Positions 53,101-60,114 of a stretch of 64,000 bases of DNA are shown piece by piece. The notes under the pieces were generated by a model. That model worked only from the letters and a program-made list of their open reading frames with translations, had not been told where the DNA came from and did not search any database. Numbering within the stretch: position 1 is the stretch's first letter; every line of letters begins with the position of its first letter. The translations under genes were made by a program, and so were the position numbers. The DNA comes from Streptomyces sp. HD (lineage in GTDB: Bacteria; Actinomycetota; Actinomycetes; Streptomycetales; Streptomycetaceae), in contig NZ_JAQMYP010000006.1 in assembly GCF_028369295.1 (NCBI RefSeq), positions 62,001 to 126,000 of the forward strand, written 5' to 3'.

Positions 53101-53334
53101 CACCTCGGCGACCAGCCGGTCACCGGCCGGGGCGAGGGTCGCGGAACCACCGGTGGCTGCCGTGAGGGAGACAGTGGTCGTGCCGGATGCAGCGGCCGCA
53201 GCCGGTGCACCGGCGGTGGTGAGCACCGTGCCGGTGACGCCGACGCCGGCTGTGGCCGTTGCGGTCGCCTGGAGGAATCTGCGACGGGAGAGCGGGCCGG
53301 AACGGAGGGCGCCGGAGGTGTCTTCGGTGTCCAA
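50149..53334 (-). CDS. Tat-exported beta-propeller amidohydrolase
   Basis: Protein of 1061 residues. A twin-arginine signal (LSRRRFLQATATATAGVGVTG) precedes a long series of TolB/PD40-type propeller repeats (about 60-620; PQFSPDGSRLVV, PAWSPGGTRIAFAS, PTWSADGERVLFV). A metal-dependent amidohydrolase domain follows (about 640-1040) with the HxH site in LWDAHTHPWQS, GTDQPLV carrying the catalytic Asp, and the imidazolonepropionase-like ending GTVEEGKLADLTVVDGDPF. Tat export suits a folded metalloenzyme. Related fusions are annotated as amidohydrolases of unknown substrate, possibly peptides. Start ATG 53334. Confidence 0.92.
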   Translation of the reverse strand: MDTEDTSGALRSGPLSRRRFLQATATATAGVGVTGTVLTTAGAPAAAAASGTTTVSLTAATGGSATLAPAGDRLVAEVQNVLWSVPRKVGSAVPLTPPGLEPTRPQFSPDGSRLVVCAYRGGGFHLWTLRPDGSGLRQLTDGPWDDRGPAWSPGGTRIAFASERGGDSVTGAPYRIWTVDVRTGELTRLTGRPGQQGPGQDARWEDFDPTWSADGERVLFVRAGVTATGTLRATTVASVAADGSGPVITEHTDDSGAQLMTPALSPSGRLAYLRTTPSPAASCTLVVDGEPVAVTGDLLPAPPRWTAGERLLLTVDGQFRLVDPGAPGSGEEIPFTAALPVDRPRYRGKEYDFEGAGTRPVRALHLPALSPDGRSVAFAALNALWIGGTTDGRAPRKVLQVPATRYVLAPTWTPDGTALVYADDRDGLFAVRRRDLGSGKETVLARGGRVFPALSPDGNRLACLDMSGNLVVRDLPDGTEQVLAAPLGAGGLPGRPSFSPDGRYVALCDRNRLNQRFREGYNLIRVVDTTTKSATLHALAPHTSLSDRYDSGPVWSPDGRWMAVVAESALWLLPVRADGTPDGEPRQLTTEPADHPSWSADARTLLYLSAGTLRLMDVGNGRTRTVRVPLDHRRPRPADTVVHAGRFWDGTGSDVREDIDVVIRDGRIAEVTPHRTGRPAVHRVDASDRTVIPGLWDAHTHPWQSTYGGRQTALQLAYGITTAVSLGGFAYEQARVREAVAAGALAGPRLLTTGELLDGARVAYSMGRAHRTHEGLRRSLARGEALDWDFVKTYVRAPGWVMREAAAFGHDRLGVRSGSHLCTPGVQLGQDLTTHLQATQRLEFGHATSATGRSYQDVEEIYTRAGFHLVATPFTSLPLLGADPALADDPRVTTLMPPWDTALVREQAGQPPTEAQLATLGREMGVYRRILAGGGLIALGTDQPLVPVGLHLHLALRALHRSGLTPAEVLRTATLLPARVFGADADLGTVEEGKLADLTVVDGDPFTDFSALIRTVAVLRGGVPFEQRDLVDAFGTGTERRAEQEWLEVSRLMRREGCCDL

Positions 53335-53466
53335 GAGAGCTCCCAGTGCACGGAGTTGACGGGTCGGACGGGAGAGACCACTGGTGGCAACCTACGGCGC
53401 GGAGCCCGGTTACAGGCCCCGCGCCGACGCTTCTCGGCCGTTCTGGGTGCCTGCCCGGGACAGGTC

Positions 53467-53635
53467 CTAGGGGGTGTTTTGAAAGTCCCGTGCGGTGCCC
53501 TCGGTGTTCGGTGCGTGCCCTCGGCGTGCCGGACGAAGGCCCTCGTAGCGGAGCTACTTGGGCCTTTGGCCGGTGCGGCGAGGGTGCGTGCCGGGCGCCG
53601 TGGGTGCTGTGCGGGACTTTCAAAACACCCCCTAG
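53467..53635. mobile_element. 169-bp element with 24-bp perfect terminal inverted repeats (MITE-like)
   Basis: Arms at 53467-53490 and 53612-53635 are exact complements, beginning CTAGGGGGTGTTTTGAAAGT. An internal hairpin (AGGCCC...GGGCCT) lies near the centre, and there is no transposase ORF. Length, long TIRs and CTAG ends suit a non-autonomous miniature transposable element. It lies between the amidohydrolase promoter and the 3' end of the membrane-protein gene, whose TAG stop is part of the right arm. Confidence 0.8.
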
Positions 53636-54249
53636 ACCACGAAGAGCAGTTGGACGGCGACGCATACGTCGATGACGCCGCACCACTCGGCGAACGTACG
53701 GGAGACGACCTTGTCGAGCCTCAGGTGCACGAAGTCCCACACGCCGTGGAAGAACCAGCCGGCCGCCACCAGATACCGGCCCAGGTCGGGATCCACCGCC
53801 AGCCCGGCGAGCCCGAGCCCGCAGAAGAGGAGCGCACCCGTGGCCTGGAGCCCGAACGTGGCCCGTCCGTGCGGAGTTCCACGGAGGGCGCCCCAGGCGA
53901 GGAGCGCCAGGGACAGGGCGACGAGGACCGTTGAGGGGGCGACCGCGTCCTGGAAGGGGAGGGCGAACACGACCACCAGCCCGGCCCCGAGCACCGGCCA
54001 GGTGGCCTGCGGTTTTCCGATCTGGTTGACGGCGAGATAGATCAGGGGCAGCAGCGGCAGGATCTCGCCGAAGCCGCCGACCGCGTCGGCGACGTCCTGC
54101 GAGCCGGACGCGATCACGTTGAGGGCGACGACCGCGAGCGCCAACGCCGTGGGCCAGCGGCGCTTGAGCGTCGCGGCCGGGTGGTGCGGGCTGTGTGCCG
54201 TCGGGTGGGAGGCTGGCCGGGGGGCGGGCTGGGAGGCAGAGGTGGACAT
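53632..54249 (-). CDS. integral membrane protein of unknown function
   Basis: Membrane protein of 205 residues with about six helices after a Ser/Pro/His-rich cytosolic N-terminus. Notable conserved-looking residues are GSQDVADAVGGFGEILPLLPLIYLAV and WFFHGVWDFVHLRLDKVVSRTFAEWCGVIDV. I do not recognise the family by function. ATG 54249 follows AGGAG. The stop codon TAG falls inside the right terminal repeat of the 169-bp element. It diverges from the sensor kinase gene, sharing the region with the 18-bp palindrome. Confidence 0.8.
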   Translation of the reverse strand: MSTSASQPAPRPASHPTAHSPHHPAATLKRRWPTALALAVVALNVIASGSQDVADAVGGFGEILPLLPLIYLAVNQIGKPQATWPVLGAGLVVVFALPFQDAVAPSTVLVALSLALLAWGALRGTPHGRATFGLQATGALLFCGLGLAGLAVDPDLGRYLVAAGWFFHGVWDFVHLRLDKVVSRTFAEWCGVIDVCVAVQLLFVV

Positions 54250-54360
54250 GGGGAGTCTCCTGGTCGTGGGCGTCTGCGGCGACACCTCCAACCTGCTGTC
54301 CGGAGCGACCCGCCAGTAGTGCCGAATCCCCCTGCGCACGCGTGGTGTTGTCACGTCCTC

Positions 54361-54378
54361 GCATGACATTTGTCATGC
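54361..54378. promoter_or_regulatory. perfect 18-bp palindrome upstream of two-component operon
   Basis: GCATGACATTTGTCATGC, perfect dyad, 22 nt upstream of the kinase GTG and 112 nt upstream of the divergent membrane-protein ATG. It is a strong candidate binding site for the NarL-type regulator encoded downstream, i.e. autoregulation. Confidence 0.65.
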
Positions 54379-54399
54379 CGGCTGGGCCACAATGACCGG

Positions 54400-55620
54400 G
54401 TGCGAGACGGGGCGATCGAGGGCGGGACGGCGGGGCTGACCAGCTTCCGTCGCTACACGTGGTGGACCGTGCCGGGCATGACGGTGGGTGTGCTGGCCGT
54501 CTTCGTCGGCGCGTGGGTCCTCGACGGTGACGTCCCGCTGTGGGCCCGCGGCCCGGTCGCCGCCGCGCTGGTGGTCGAGGCGTGGGCGTGCGTCGTACTG
54601 CTGAGCCGTCGGCTGGCACTCATGCCGGTGCCGGACGCACACCCCGACGGACCGCCCCTGGGCCTGCTGATCGCCGCCGTCGGGGCCGGAGTCGTGCTCG
54701 CGGCCTTTCCGCTGGCCCTGCGCGACTACGGGTTGTGGCCGGTCGCGCCCGCGTTGGTGGTCGCCGTCGTCGCCACGTACCTCCCGCCGCACCGCAGACG
54801 ACCACTGGTCGCGAGCGCCGTGGTCCTCGCCCCGCTGCCCGGGGGCGCGGTCGCTCTGCTCGGCGGAGACGGGGAGCTCGTGTACGCCGCGCTGTTCCCG
54901 GCCGGGCTCGTCGCCTTCACCGCCTGGGTGACACTCGGCCCCCTGTGGGCCTGGGACACGGCGCGACGGCTGGACGAGGCACGGCGCCTGGAGGCGGAGC
55001 TGGCGGTCAGGGAGGAGCGGCTGCGGTTCGCCGGCGACCTGCACGACATCCAGGGTCACCACCTCCAAGTCATCGCGCTGAAGAGCGAGTTGGCGGCCCG
55101 GCTCGTCGAACTGGACCCGGCGCGTGCCGCCGCGGAACTGAAGGAGATACGGCGGCTGGCGGCGGACGCCCTCAGCGACACCCGGGCGGTGGTGCAGGGG
55201 TACCGTCGGACCTCGCTGGACGACGAGATCGGCAACGCGACACGGGTGCTGGCCGCGGCCGGCATCGACGCGAGGATGACCCTCGACCCGACCGCCGTCG
55301 CCGCCCGGCTCACGGACTCCGCCCGACACCTGCTCGGTCTGGTGATGCGGGAGGCCACCACCAACGTGCTCCGGCACAGCCAGGCCGGGCGGGCCGACGT
55401 CGACTTCCGTGTCGTAAACGGTCACGCCCGGCTGCGGATCGGAAACGACGGCGCCGAGGACCACCCCACCGGCCTGGACGGCACGGGACTGCGCACGCTC
55501 GCCGAACGGTTGGGGGCGGCCGGCGGCGAGCTGACGTGGGGCCGGGACGGTGACCGCTTCGTGGTGGTGGCCACGCTGCCGGCGAACCCGCCGTACCGCA
55601 CGGACGGAGCCGCCCCGTGA
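54400..55620 (+). CDS. sensor histidine kinase, NarL/DesK type
   Basis: Membrane sensor kinase of 406 residues. Six N-terminal helices replace a classical sensor domain, as in DesK-like proteins. Next come a HisKA_3 dimerization domain with phospho-acceptor His215 in GDLHDIQGHHLQ, and a HATPase with LLGLVMREATTNVLRHSQA, and GLDGTGLRTLAERL. The GTG at 54400 has no Shine-Dalgarno sequence and may be leaderless. Its stop overlaps the regulator's GTG (GTGA). The signal is unknown; membrane or envelope stress is typical for this class. Confidence 0.93.
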   Translation: MRDGAIEGGTAGLTSFRRYTWWTVPGMTVGVLAVFVGAWVLDGDVPLWARGPVAAALVVEAWACVVLLSRRLALMPVPDAHPDGPPLGLLIAAVGAGVVLAAFPLALRDYGLWPVAPALVVAVVATYLPPHRRRPLVASAVVLAPLPGGAVALLGGDGELVYAALFPAGLVAFTAWVTLGPLWAWDTARRLDEARRLEAELAVREERLRFAGDLHDIQGHHLQVIALKSELAARLVELDPARAAAELKEIRRLAADALSDTRAVVQGYRRTSLDDEIGNATRVLAAAGIDARMTLDPTAVAARLTDSARHLLGLVMREATTNVLRHSQAGRADVDFRVVNGHARLRIGNDGAEDHPTGLDGTGLRTLAERLGAAGGELTWGRDGDRFVVVATLPANPPYRTDGAAP

Positions 55621-56219
55621 TCCGCCTGCTGATCGCCGATGACGAGGCCCTGCTCAGAAGCGCACTGGCCGCCCTGCTGGCGCTGGAGCAGGACCTCGCC
55701 GTCGTGGCGGAGGCGGCCAGCTCGACCGAGGCGGTGCGGCTGGCCCGGGAGTTCCGTCCGGACATCGCCGTCCTGGATCTGGAGATGCCGCCCACCGACG
55801 GACTGCGCGCCGCCGAGGAGATCCGGGCCGAACTGCCCACGCACATCGTGCTGGTGACCCGGCACGCCCGGCCCGCCGTGCTGCGCCGGGCGCTGGCCGC
55901 CGGGGTGCGCGGCTTCGTCCCCAAGACGACTCCGGCGGCCCGGCTGGCGGAGATCATCCGTGACGTCGCCGGAGGGCGCCGCTACGTGGACCCGGACATC
56001 GCCGCCTCCGCGCTGACCGAGGACGACTGCCCGCTCACCGACCGCGAACTGGAGGTCCTGCGCGCCGCCCGCACGGGCGCGTCGGTCGCGGACATCGCCG
56101 CCCGGGTCCATCTTGCGCCCGGCACGGTCCGCAACTACCTCTCCTCCGCGATGTCCAAGCTGGGCGTCCCGACCCGGCATGCGGCCGCGCATCGCGCCTG
56201 GGAGCAGGGCTGGATCTGA
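55617..56219 (+). CDS. response regulator, NarL/LuxR type
   Basis: DNA-binding response regulator of 200 residues. Receiver domain with acidic pair DD at 8-9, phospho-acceptor Asp54 (AVLDLEMPP) and Lys in FVPKTTP; a LuxR-type helix-turn-helix (LTDRELEVLRAARTGASVADIAARVHLAPGTVRNYLSSAMSKLG) occupies the C-terminus. Translationally coupled to the kinase. The perfect palindrome at 54361-54378 is its best candidate operator. No ABC transporter follows, unlike many DesKR-type loci. Confidence 0.95.
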   Translation: MIRLLIADDEALLRSALAALLALEQDLAVVAEAASSTEAVRLAREFRPDIAVLDLEMPPTDGLRAAEEIRAELPTHIVLVTRHARPAVLRRALAAGVRGFVPKTTPAARLAEIIRDVAGGRRYVDPDIAASALTEDDCPLTDRELEVLRAARTGASVADIAARVHLAPGTVRNYLSSAMSKLGVPTRHAAAHRAWEQGWI

Positions 56220-56277
56220 CGAAACCCGCCCCGCTGTCACTCATCCGTGGGGCCGGTCCGCGGATGTCCCTCGTCCG

Positions 56278-56767
56278 GTGTTCTTCGCCCGGCTGTGGCT
56301 CGCGGTCGGCCGGACGGCCGGCGCCGCCTTCCTGCTCTGCTAGGGCGTCGACTACGCCGTCCAGGGCGGACTCTCCTACGGTCTGGGCCGTGGGACCACG
56401 GACGGCCGGGCGATCCCGATACCCCCGGCCCACATCCTCGACCGCGGTCTGGCCTACGGCATCACGGTCGGCCTGGCCGCCGCGCTCAGCCGGAACGCCT
56501 GGTGGTACTACGCCCTCACCCGCCACCAGCTGGCCATGCGCCGGGATCTCCCCCCGCGACCTGACGGCCTTCCTCGCCGACGCCCACGAACGCCGTGGCG
56601 TGCTGCGCCGGTCCGGGGCGGTCCACCAGTTCCGCCACCTCGACCTGCGACATCATCTGGCGGCTCCGGAGCCGTCCCGGAAGTCGGGGGTTTCGCGGCC
56701 GGGTCAGGCCCGGCCGTGGATCCCCCGTCGGCGGCCCACGGACAGGGAACCGATGTGGAGAGCGTGA
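56278..56767 (+). pseudogene. remnant 3' end of a STAND/NACHT-type membrane protein
   Basis: Decayed coding sequence. In one frame it reads VFFARLWLAVGRTAGAAFLLC, a TAG at 56341-56343, then GLAYGITVGLAAALSRNAWWYYALTRHQLAM. After a run of six C (56550-56555) the match continues one frame over as RDLTAFLADAHERRGVLRRSGAVHQFRHLDLRHHLA. The last stretch is the usual C-terminus of large Streptomyces STAND NTPases with membrane domains. The NTPase part itself is absent. At least one stop and one frameshift make it non-functional. Confidence 0.55.
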
Positions 56768-56779
56768 CGGCGCCGGGCG

Positions 56780-57211
56780 TCACGACGTGCCCGGAGCCCG
56801 CTTCCCACGCAGCGCGACCGCGCCCGACGCCGCTGCTCTGAGGAGGCGGCGGAAGGTGGGGCACTCCATGTGGCGCGGCGCGGGGCAGGCGGCGGCGTGC
56901 CGCAGGGAGTCACGCATGACGGCCAGTTCGTGGATCCGCCGGTCCAGCTCGTCCGCCTTGGCCGCGAGCACCTGCCGGTCGAGACGGGGCTGCCCGTCCG
57001 CCGCGAACATGTGCGCGATCTCGTCGAGCGAGAACCCGGCGGTACGCCCCATCGCGATCAGCGCCAGGCGCTCCAGCACGCCGGGATCGTACTGACGCCG
57101 CAGGCCCCGTCGGCCGACGGCGGCGATCAGTCCTTTTTCCTCGTAGTAGCGCAGGGTGGAGGCAGGGACTCCGGCGCGGCGTGCCACCTCGGCGATATCC
57201 AGGTCCGTCAT
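56780..57211 (-). CDS. MerR-family transcriptional regulator
   Basis: Regulator of 143 residues. N-terminal winged helix (IAEVARRAGVPASTLRYYEEKGLI) and long dimerization helix, ending with HAAACPAPRHMECPTFRRLL. The two cysteines (C-x7-C) do not form a SoxR iron-sulfur motif. It diverges from a methyltransferase gene across 74 nt that include an 18-bp dyad of the MerR type, implying control of both itself and the methyltransferase. Confidence 0.93.
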   Translation of the reverse strand: MTDLDIAEVARRAGVPASTLRYYEEKGLIAAVGRRGLRRQYDPGVLERLALIAMGRTAGFSLDEIAHMFAADGQPRLDRQVLAAKADELDRRIHELAVMRDSLRHAAACPAPRHMECPTFRRLLRAAASGAVALRGKRAPGTS

Positions 57212-57219
57212 CAGCTTGA

Positions 57220-57237
57220 CCTCAAGTCGACTTGAAG
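57220..57237. promoter_or_regulatory. MerR-type operator dyad
   Basis: CCTCAAGTCGACTTGAAG: 7-bp arms around TCGA with one mismatch, immediately upstream of the merR ATG. It resembles the CCTCAAG...CTTGAGG boxes of SoxR-like MerR regulators. MerR sites usually fall in an over-long promoter spacer, here shared by divergent genes. Confidence 0.65.
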
Positions 57238-57285
57238 TAGCACGCTGTCATCCCGGCCCGACGAAGGCAAGCCCAGGAGGCGATC

Positions 57286-58128
57286 ATGGACGTCACGCAC
57301 GGCACGGACGACGAACAGGCAACGCGTTGGAACGGACGGGCCGGGCACGCCTGGGTCGACGCACAGGCGGTGCTGGACCAGACGCTCAAGCCGTACGAGG
57401 GGCCGCTCGTCGAAGCGGCGGCAGCCGAGAGCGGCGGCCGGGTGCTGGACGTCGGCTGCGGCACCGGCGGCACCACGCTGGCGGTCGCCCGACGGCTCGG
57501 GCCGGCGGGTCACTGTGTCGGCGTCGACATCTCCGAGCCGATGATCGCCGCCGCCCGGGCGCGTGCCGAACGGGCGGGCACGCCGGCCTCTTTCATCCGT
57601 GCCGACGCGGCGGAGCATCCGTTCGAGCCCGCCGCCTTCGACGCCGTGATCTCGCGCTTCGGGGTCATGTTCTTCGACGACCCCGTCCGGGCCTTCACGA
57701 ACCTCCGGCGGGCGGCCAGGGACGGGGCCGGGCTCCGGTTCATCGCCTGGCGCGGCCCCGCGGAGAACCCGTTCATGACGACGGCCGAGCGCGCGGCGGC
57801 ACCGCTGCTGCCCAGCCTTCCCGCCCGCCGCTCGGACGGGCCGGGGCAGTTCGCCTTCGCGGACTCGGAGAAAGTCCACCGCATCCTGGAGGAGAGCGGA
57901 TGGAGCGGTATCGACATCCGGCCGATCGACGTGGAGTGCACCCTGCCGGAGCGGGAACTGGTCGGCTACTTCACCCGGCTCGGCCCGCTGGGCCAGGTGC
58001 TGCCCGACACGGACGAGCAGGCCCGGGCGCGGATCGTCGAGACGGTCCGCGCGGCCTTCGACCCCTTTGTGCACGGCACCGAGGTCCGCTTCACCGGGGC
58101 CTGCTGGCTGGTCGACGCCCGGGCCTGA
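57286..58128 (+). CDS. class I SAM methyltransferase (UbiE-like) divergent from merR
   Basis: Methyltransferase of 280 residues. Motif I is VLDVGCGTGGTTLAVARRLG, the SAM ribose contact CVGVDISEPMI, then FDAVISRFGVMFFDDPVRAFTNLRRAARDGAGLRFIAW. The N-terminus (QATRWNGRAGHAWVDAQAVLDQTLKPYEGPLV) matches a widespread group of uncharacterised UbiE-like enzymes. The regulator linkage suggests induction by a small toxic or redox-active compound, which could be the methylation substrate; this is inference. Confidence 0.9.
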   Translation: MDVTHGTDDEQATRWNGRAGHAWVDAQAVLDQTLKPYEGPLVEAAAAESGGRVLDVGCGTGGTTLAVARRLGPAGHCVGVDISEPMIAAARARAERAGTPASFIRADAAEHPFEPAAFDAVISRFGVMFFDDPVRAFTNLRRAARDGAGLRFIAWRGPAENPFMTTAERAAAPLLPSLPARRSDGPGQFAFADSEKVHRILEESGWSGIDIRPIDVECTLPERELVGYFTRLGPLGQVLPDTDEQARARIVETVRAAFDPFVHGTEVRFTGACWLVDARA

Positions 58129-58247
58129 GCCGGCCTCCCCGACGCGAAACTTTCGTGATCTCGGTACCTCTTCCTGAGCGTGCGCGAACCGGCGCATAGT
58201 GAGGGAGCGGTGCTACGAGTCGGCCACTGGAACGGTGATTCAACGAG

Positions 58248-58958
58248 ATGACGCGGAAGAACGCCCTGGTGGTCCGAGGTGGCTGGGAGGGGCATCGGCC
58301 GGTCGAGGCCACCGAGTTGTTCCTGCCCTTCCTCCGGGACAACGGTTACACCGTCCGGGTCGAGGAGTCGACCGACGTCTACGCGGACGCCGCCGAGATG
58401 GCCGCCACCGATCTCGTGGTGCAGTGCGTGACGATGTCGCAGATCAGCTCCGAGCAGCTGGCGGGACTGACCGCGGCGGTCGAGGCCGGTACCGGCTTCA
58501 CCGGCTGGCACGGCGGCATCGCCGACTCGTTCCGCGCCTCCGCCGACTATCTGCACCTGGTGGGAGGGCAGTTCGCGACCCACCCGGGCAAGGAGCCGTG
58601 CGAACGCCGGGGCGGGCAGGAGGACAACTACCTGCCGTACGTCGTCACCCTCACGGACCTCGGCCGCGAGCATCCCGTCACGGCGGGCATCGGGGACTTC
58701 GAGCTGCACACCGAGCAGTACTGGGTGCTCCACGACGACCTGATCGACGTCCTGGCCACCACCACGCATCCCGCCCGGCCGTGGCAGCCCTGGCACCGGC
58801 CCGTCACCTCGCCGGCGATCTGGACCCGCAGGTGGGGAGCCGGGCGCATCGTGGTGACGACACCGGGGCACAGCCTCGACGTCCTTGAGGACCCGAACGT
58901 CCGCACCGTCATCGAGAGGGGCATGCTGTGGGCGACGCGCACCGCATCGGCGTCGTAG
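58248..58958 (+). CDS. ThuA-domain protein
   Basis: ThuA-like (class I glutamine amidotransferase-fold) protein of 236 residues. Typical parts are LVVRGGWEGHRPVEATELFLPFL, the GTGFTGWHGGIADSFR loop, YLHLVGGQFATHPG and PVTAGIGDFELHTEQYWVLHDD. ThuA proteins are linked to sugar (trehalose, disaccharide) utilisation, exact reaction unclear. The downstream dehydrogenase gene starts 31 nt inside it, so they are coupled. No transporter is adjacent. Confidence 0.92.
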   Translation: MTRKNALVVRGGWEGHRPVEATELFLPFLRDNGYTVRVEESTDVYADAAEMAATDLVVQCVTMSQISSEQLAGLTAAVEAGTGFTGWHGGIADSFRASADYLHLVGGQFATHPGKEPCERRGGQEDNYLPYVVTLTDLGREHPVTAGIGDFELHTEQYWVLHDDLIDVLATTTHPARPWQPWHRPVTSPAIWTRRWGAGRIVVTTPGHSLDVLEDPNVRTVIERGMLWATRTASAS

Positions 58959-60025
58959 GGCTCGGCGTCATCTCCCGCGCGTACCTGGACACACTCGTCG
59001 GCCACCGTGCCGTACGCGTCACGGCGGTCGCCGATCTCGACGCCTCCCGTTCGGCCGCGGTCGCCGCCGAGCTCCCCGGCGTCGCGGCGCTGTCCGTTCA
59101 GGAGCTGCTGAGCAGCCCGGACGTGGACACGGTGCTGAACCTCACCGTCCCCGCCGCCCATGCCGAGATCGCCCTCGGCGCGATCGGCCACGGCAAGAAC
59201 GTCTACGGGGAGAAGCCGCTGGCCGCCGAACTCGCCGACGCGCACGCCGTGTTGGAGGCCGCCACGAAGGCCGGTACCGGTGTGGGATGCGCGCCGGACA
59301 CCGTCCTCGGCACCGGCCTCCAGACGGCCCGGGCGGCGGTGGCGGCGGGGGCCGTCGGACGCCCCCAGTTCGCCACGGCCGTGATGGTCACTCCGGGGCA
59401 CGAACGCTGGCATCCGCACCCCGACTTCTACTACACCGCCGGAGGCGGCCCGCTGCTGGACATGGGGCCGTACTACCTCACCTCGCTGGTCCATCTGCTG
59501 GGGCCGATACGTGCCGTGATCGGGGCGGCCGGTCGGCTGCGCACCGAGCGCGTCATCGGGTCCGGGCCACGCGCGGGCGAGCGGATCCCGGTCGAGGTGG
59601 ACAGCCATGTCTCCGGGGTGCTGGAGCATGTGGGCGGGGCGTTGACGACGATCACGACGAGCTTCGACGGCGTGGCCACGACCGCCGCGCCCATCGAGGT
59701 CCACGGCGACGCGGGCACCCTGGCGGTCCCGGATCCCAACCGCTTCGACGGTGAGGTACGGCTCTTCGAACTCGGTGGCACGCAGTGGCGGCCGCTCCCG
59801 TCGTCCGCGGGCTACGTCGACGCCGCGCGGGGCGTCGGCCTGCTCGACTTCGTCACCGCCGACGGCCGGCGGGCACCGCGCGCGAGCGGTGACCTCGCCC
59901 TGCATGTGCTGGAGACGATGAGCGCCCTCCTGCGCTCCGCCGCCGAGGGGCGGCGCATCGAGCTGACGACTTCGGCCGAACCGCCGGCCCCCGTTCCGCT
60001 GACGGCCGCGGACGAGTGGAGGTGA
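58928..60025 (+). CDS. Gfo/Idh/MocA oxidoreductase paired with ThuA
   Basis: NAD(P)-dependent dehydrogenase of 365 residues. Rossmann motif IGVVGLGVISRAYLDTL, catalytic-lysine motif YGEKPLAAELADA, and the C-terminal domain with FYYTAGGGPLLDMGPYYLTSLVHLLGP. The GTG start at 58928 lies within the ThuA gene, giving a 31-nt overlap. ThuA plus Gfo/Idh pairs are a recurring sugar-oxidation module (3-keto-sugar chemistry in some bacteria); the substrate here is not known. Confidence 0.93.
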   Translation: MGDAHRIGVVGLGVISRAYLDTLVGHRAVRVTAVADLDASRSAAVAAELPGVAALSVQELLSSPDVDTVLNLTVPAAHAEIALGAIGHGKNVYGEKPLAAELADAHAVLEAATKAGTGVGCAPDTVLGTGLQTARAAVAAGAVGRPQFATAVMVTPGHERWHPHPDFYYTAGGGPLLDMGPYYLTSLVHLLGPIRAVIGAAGRLRTERVIGSGPRAGERIPVEVDSHVSGVLEHVGGALTTITTSFDGVATTAAPIEVHGDAGTLAVPDPNRFDGEVRLFELGGTQWRPLPSSAGYVDAARGVGLLDFVTADGRRAPRASGDLALHVLETMSALLRSAAEGRRIELTTSAEPPAPVPLTAADEWR

Positions 60026-60045
60026 GACCAGGGGAGCTGAGGCCG

Positions 60046-60107
60046 GGAGGCTTGAGTCCAGGAGGCTTGAGTCCAGGAGGGCTGATTCCACCAGGAGGCT
60101 GAGTCCA
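60046..60107. repeat. 15-bp tandem repeat array
   Basis: GGAGGCTTGAGTCCA at 60046-60060 and 60061-60075 (identical), a third copy with two changes at 60076-60090, and a 14-nt variant at 60094-60107. It lies in the gap between two convergent genes, so it is outside coding sequence and probably arose by slippage. Confidence 0.88.
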
Positions 60108-60114
60108 AGGGCGT

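Noticed and set aside
53472-53639. Reading the 24-bp inverted repeats as a simple transcription terminator
   Set aside because: The arms are separated by 121 bp and enclose their own hairpin, which fits a transposable unit better than a terminator.
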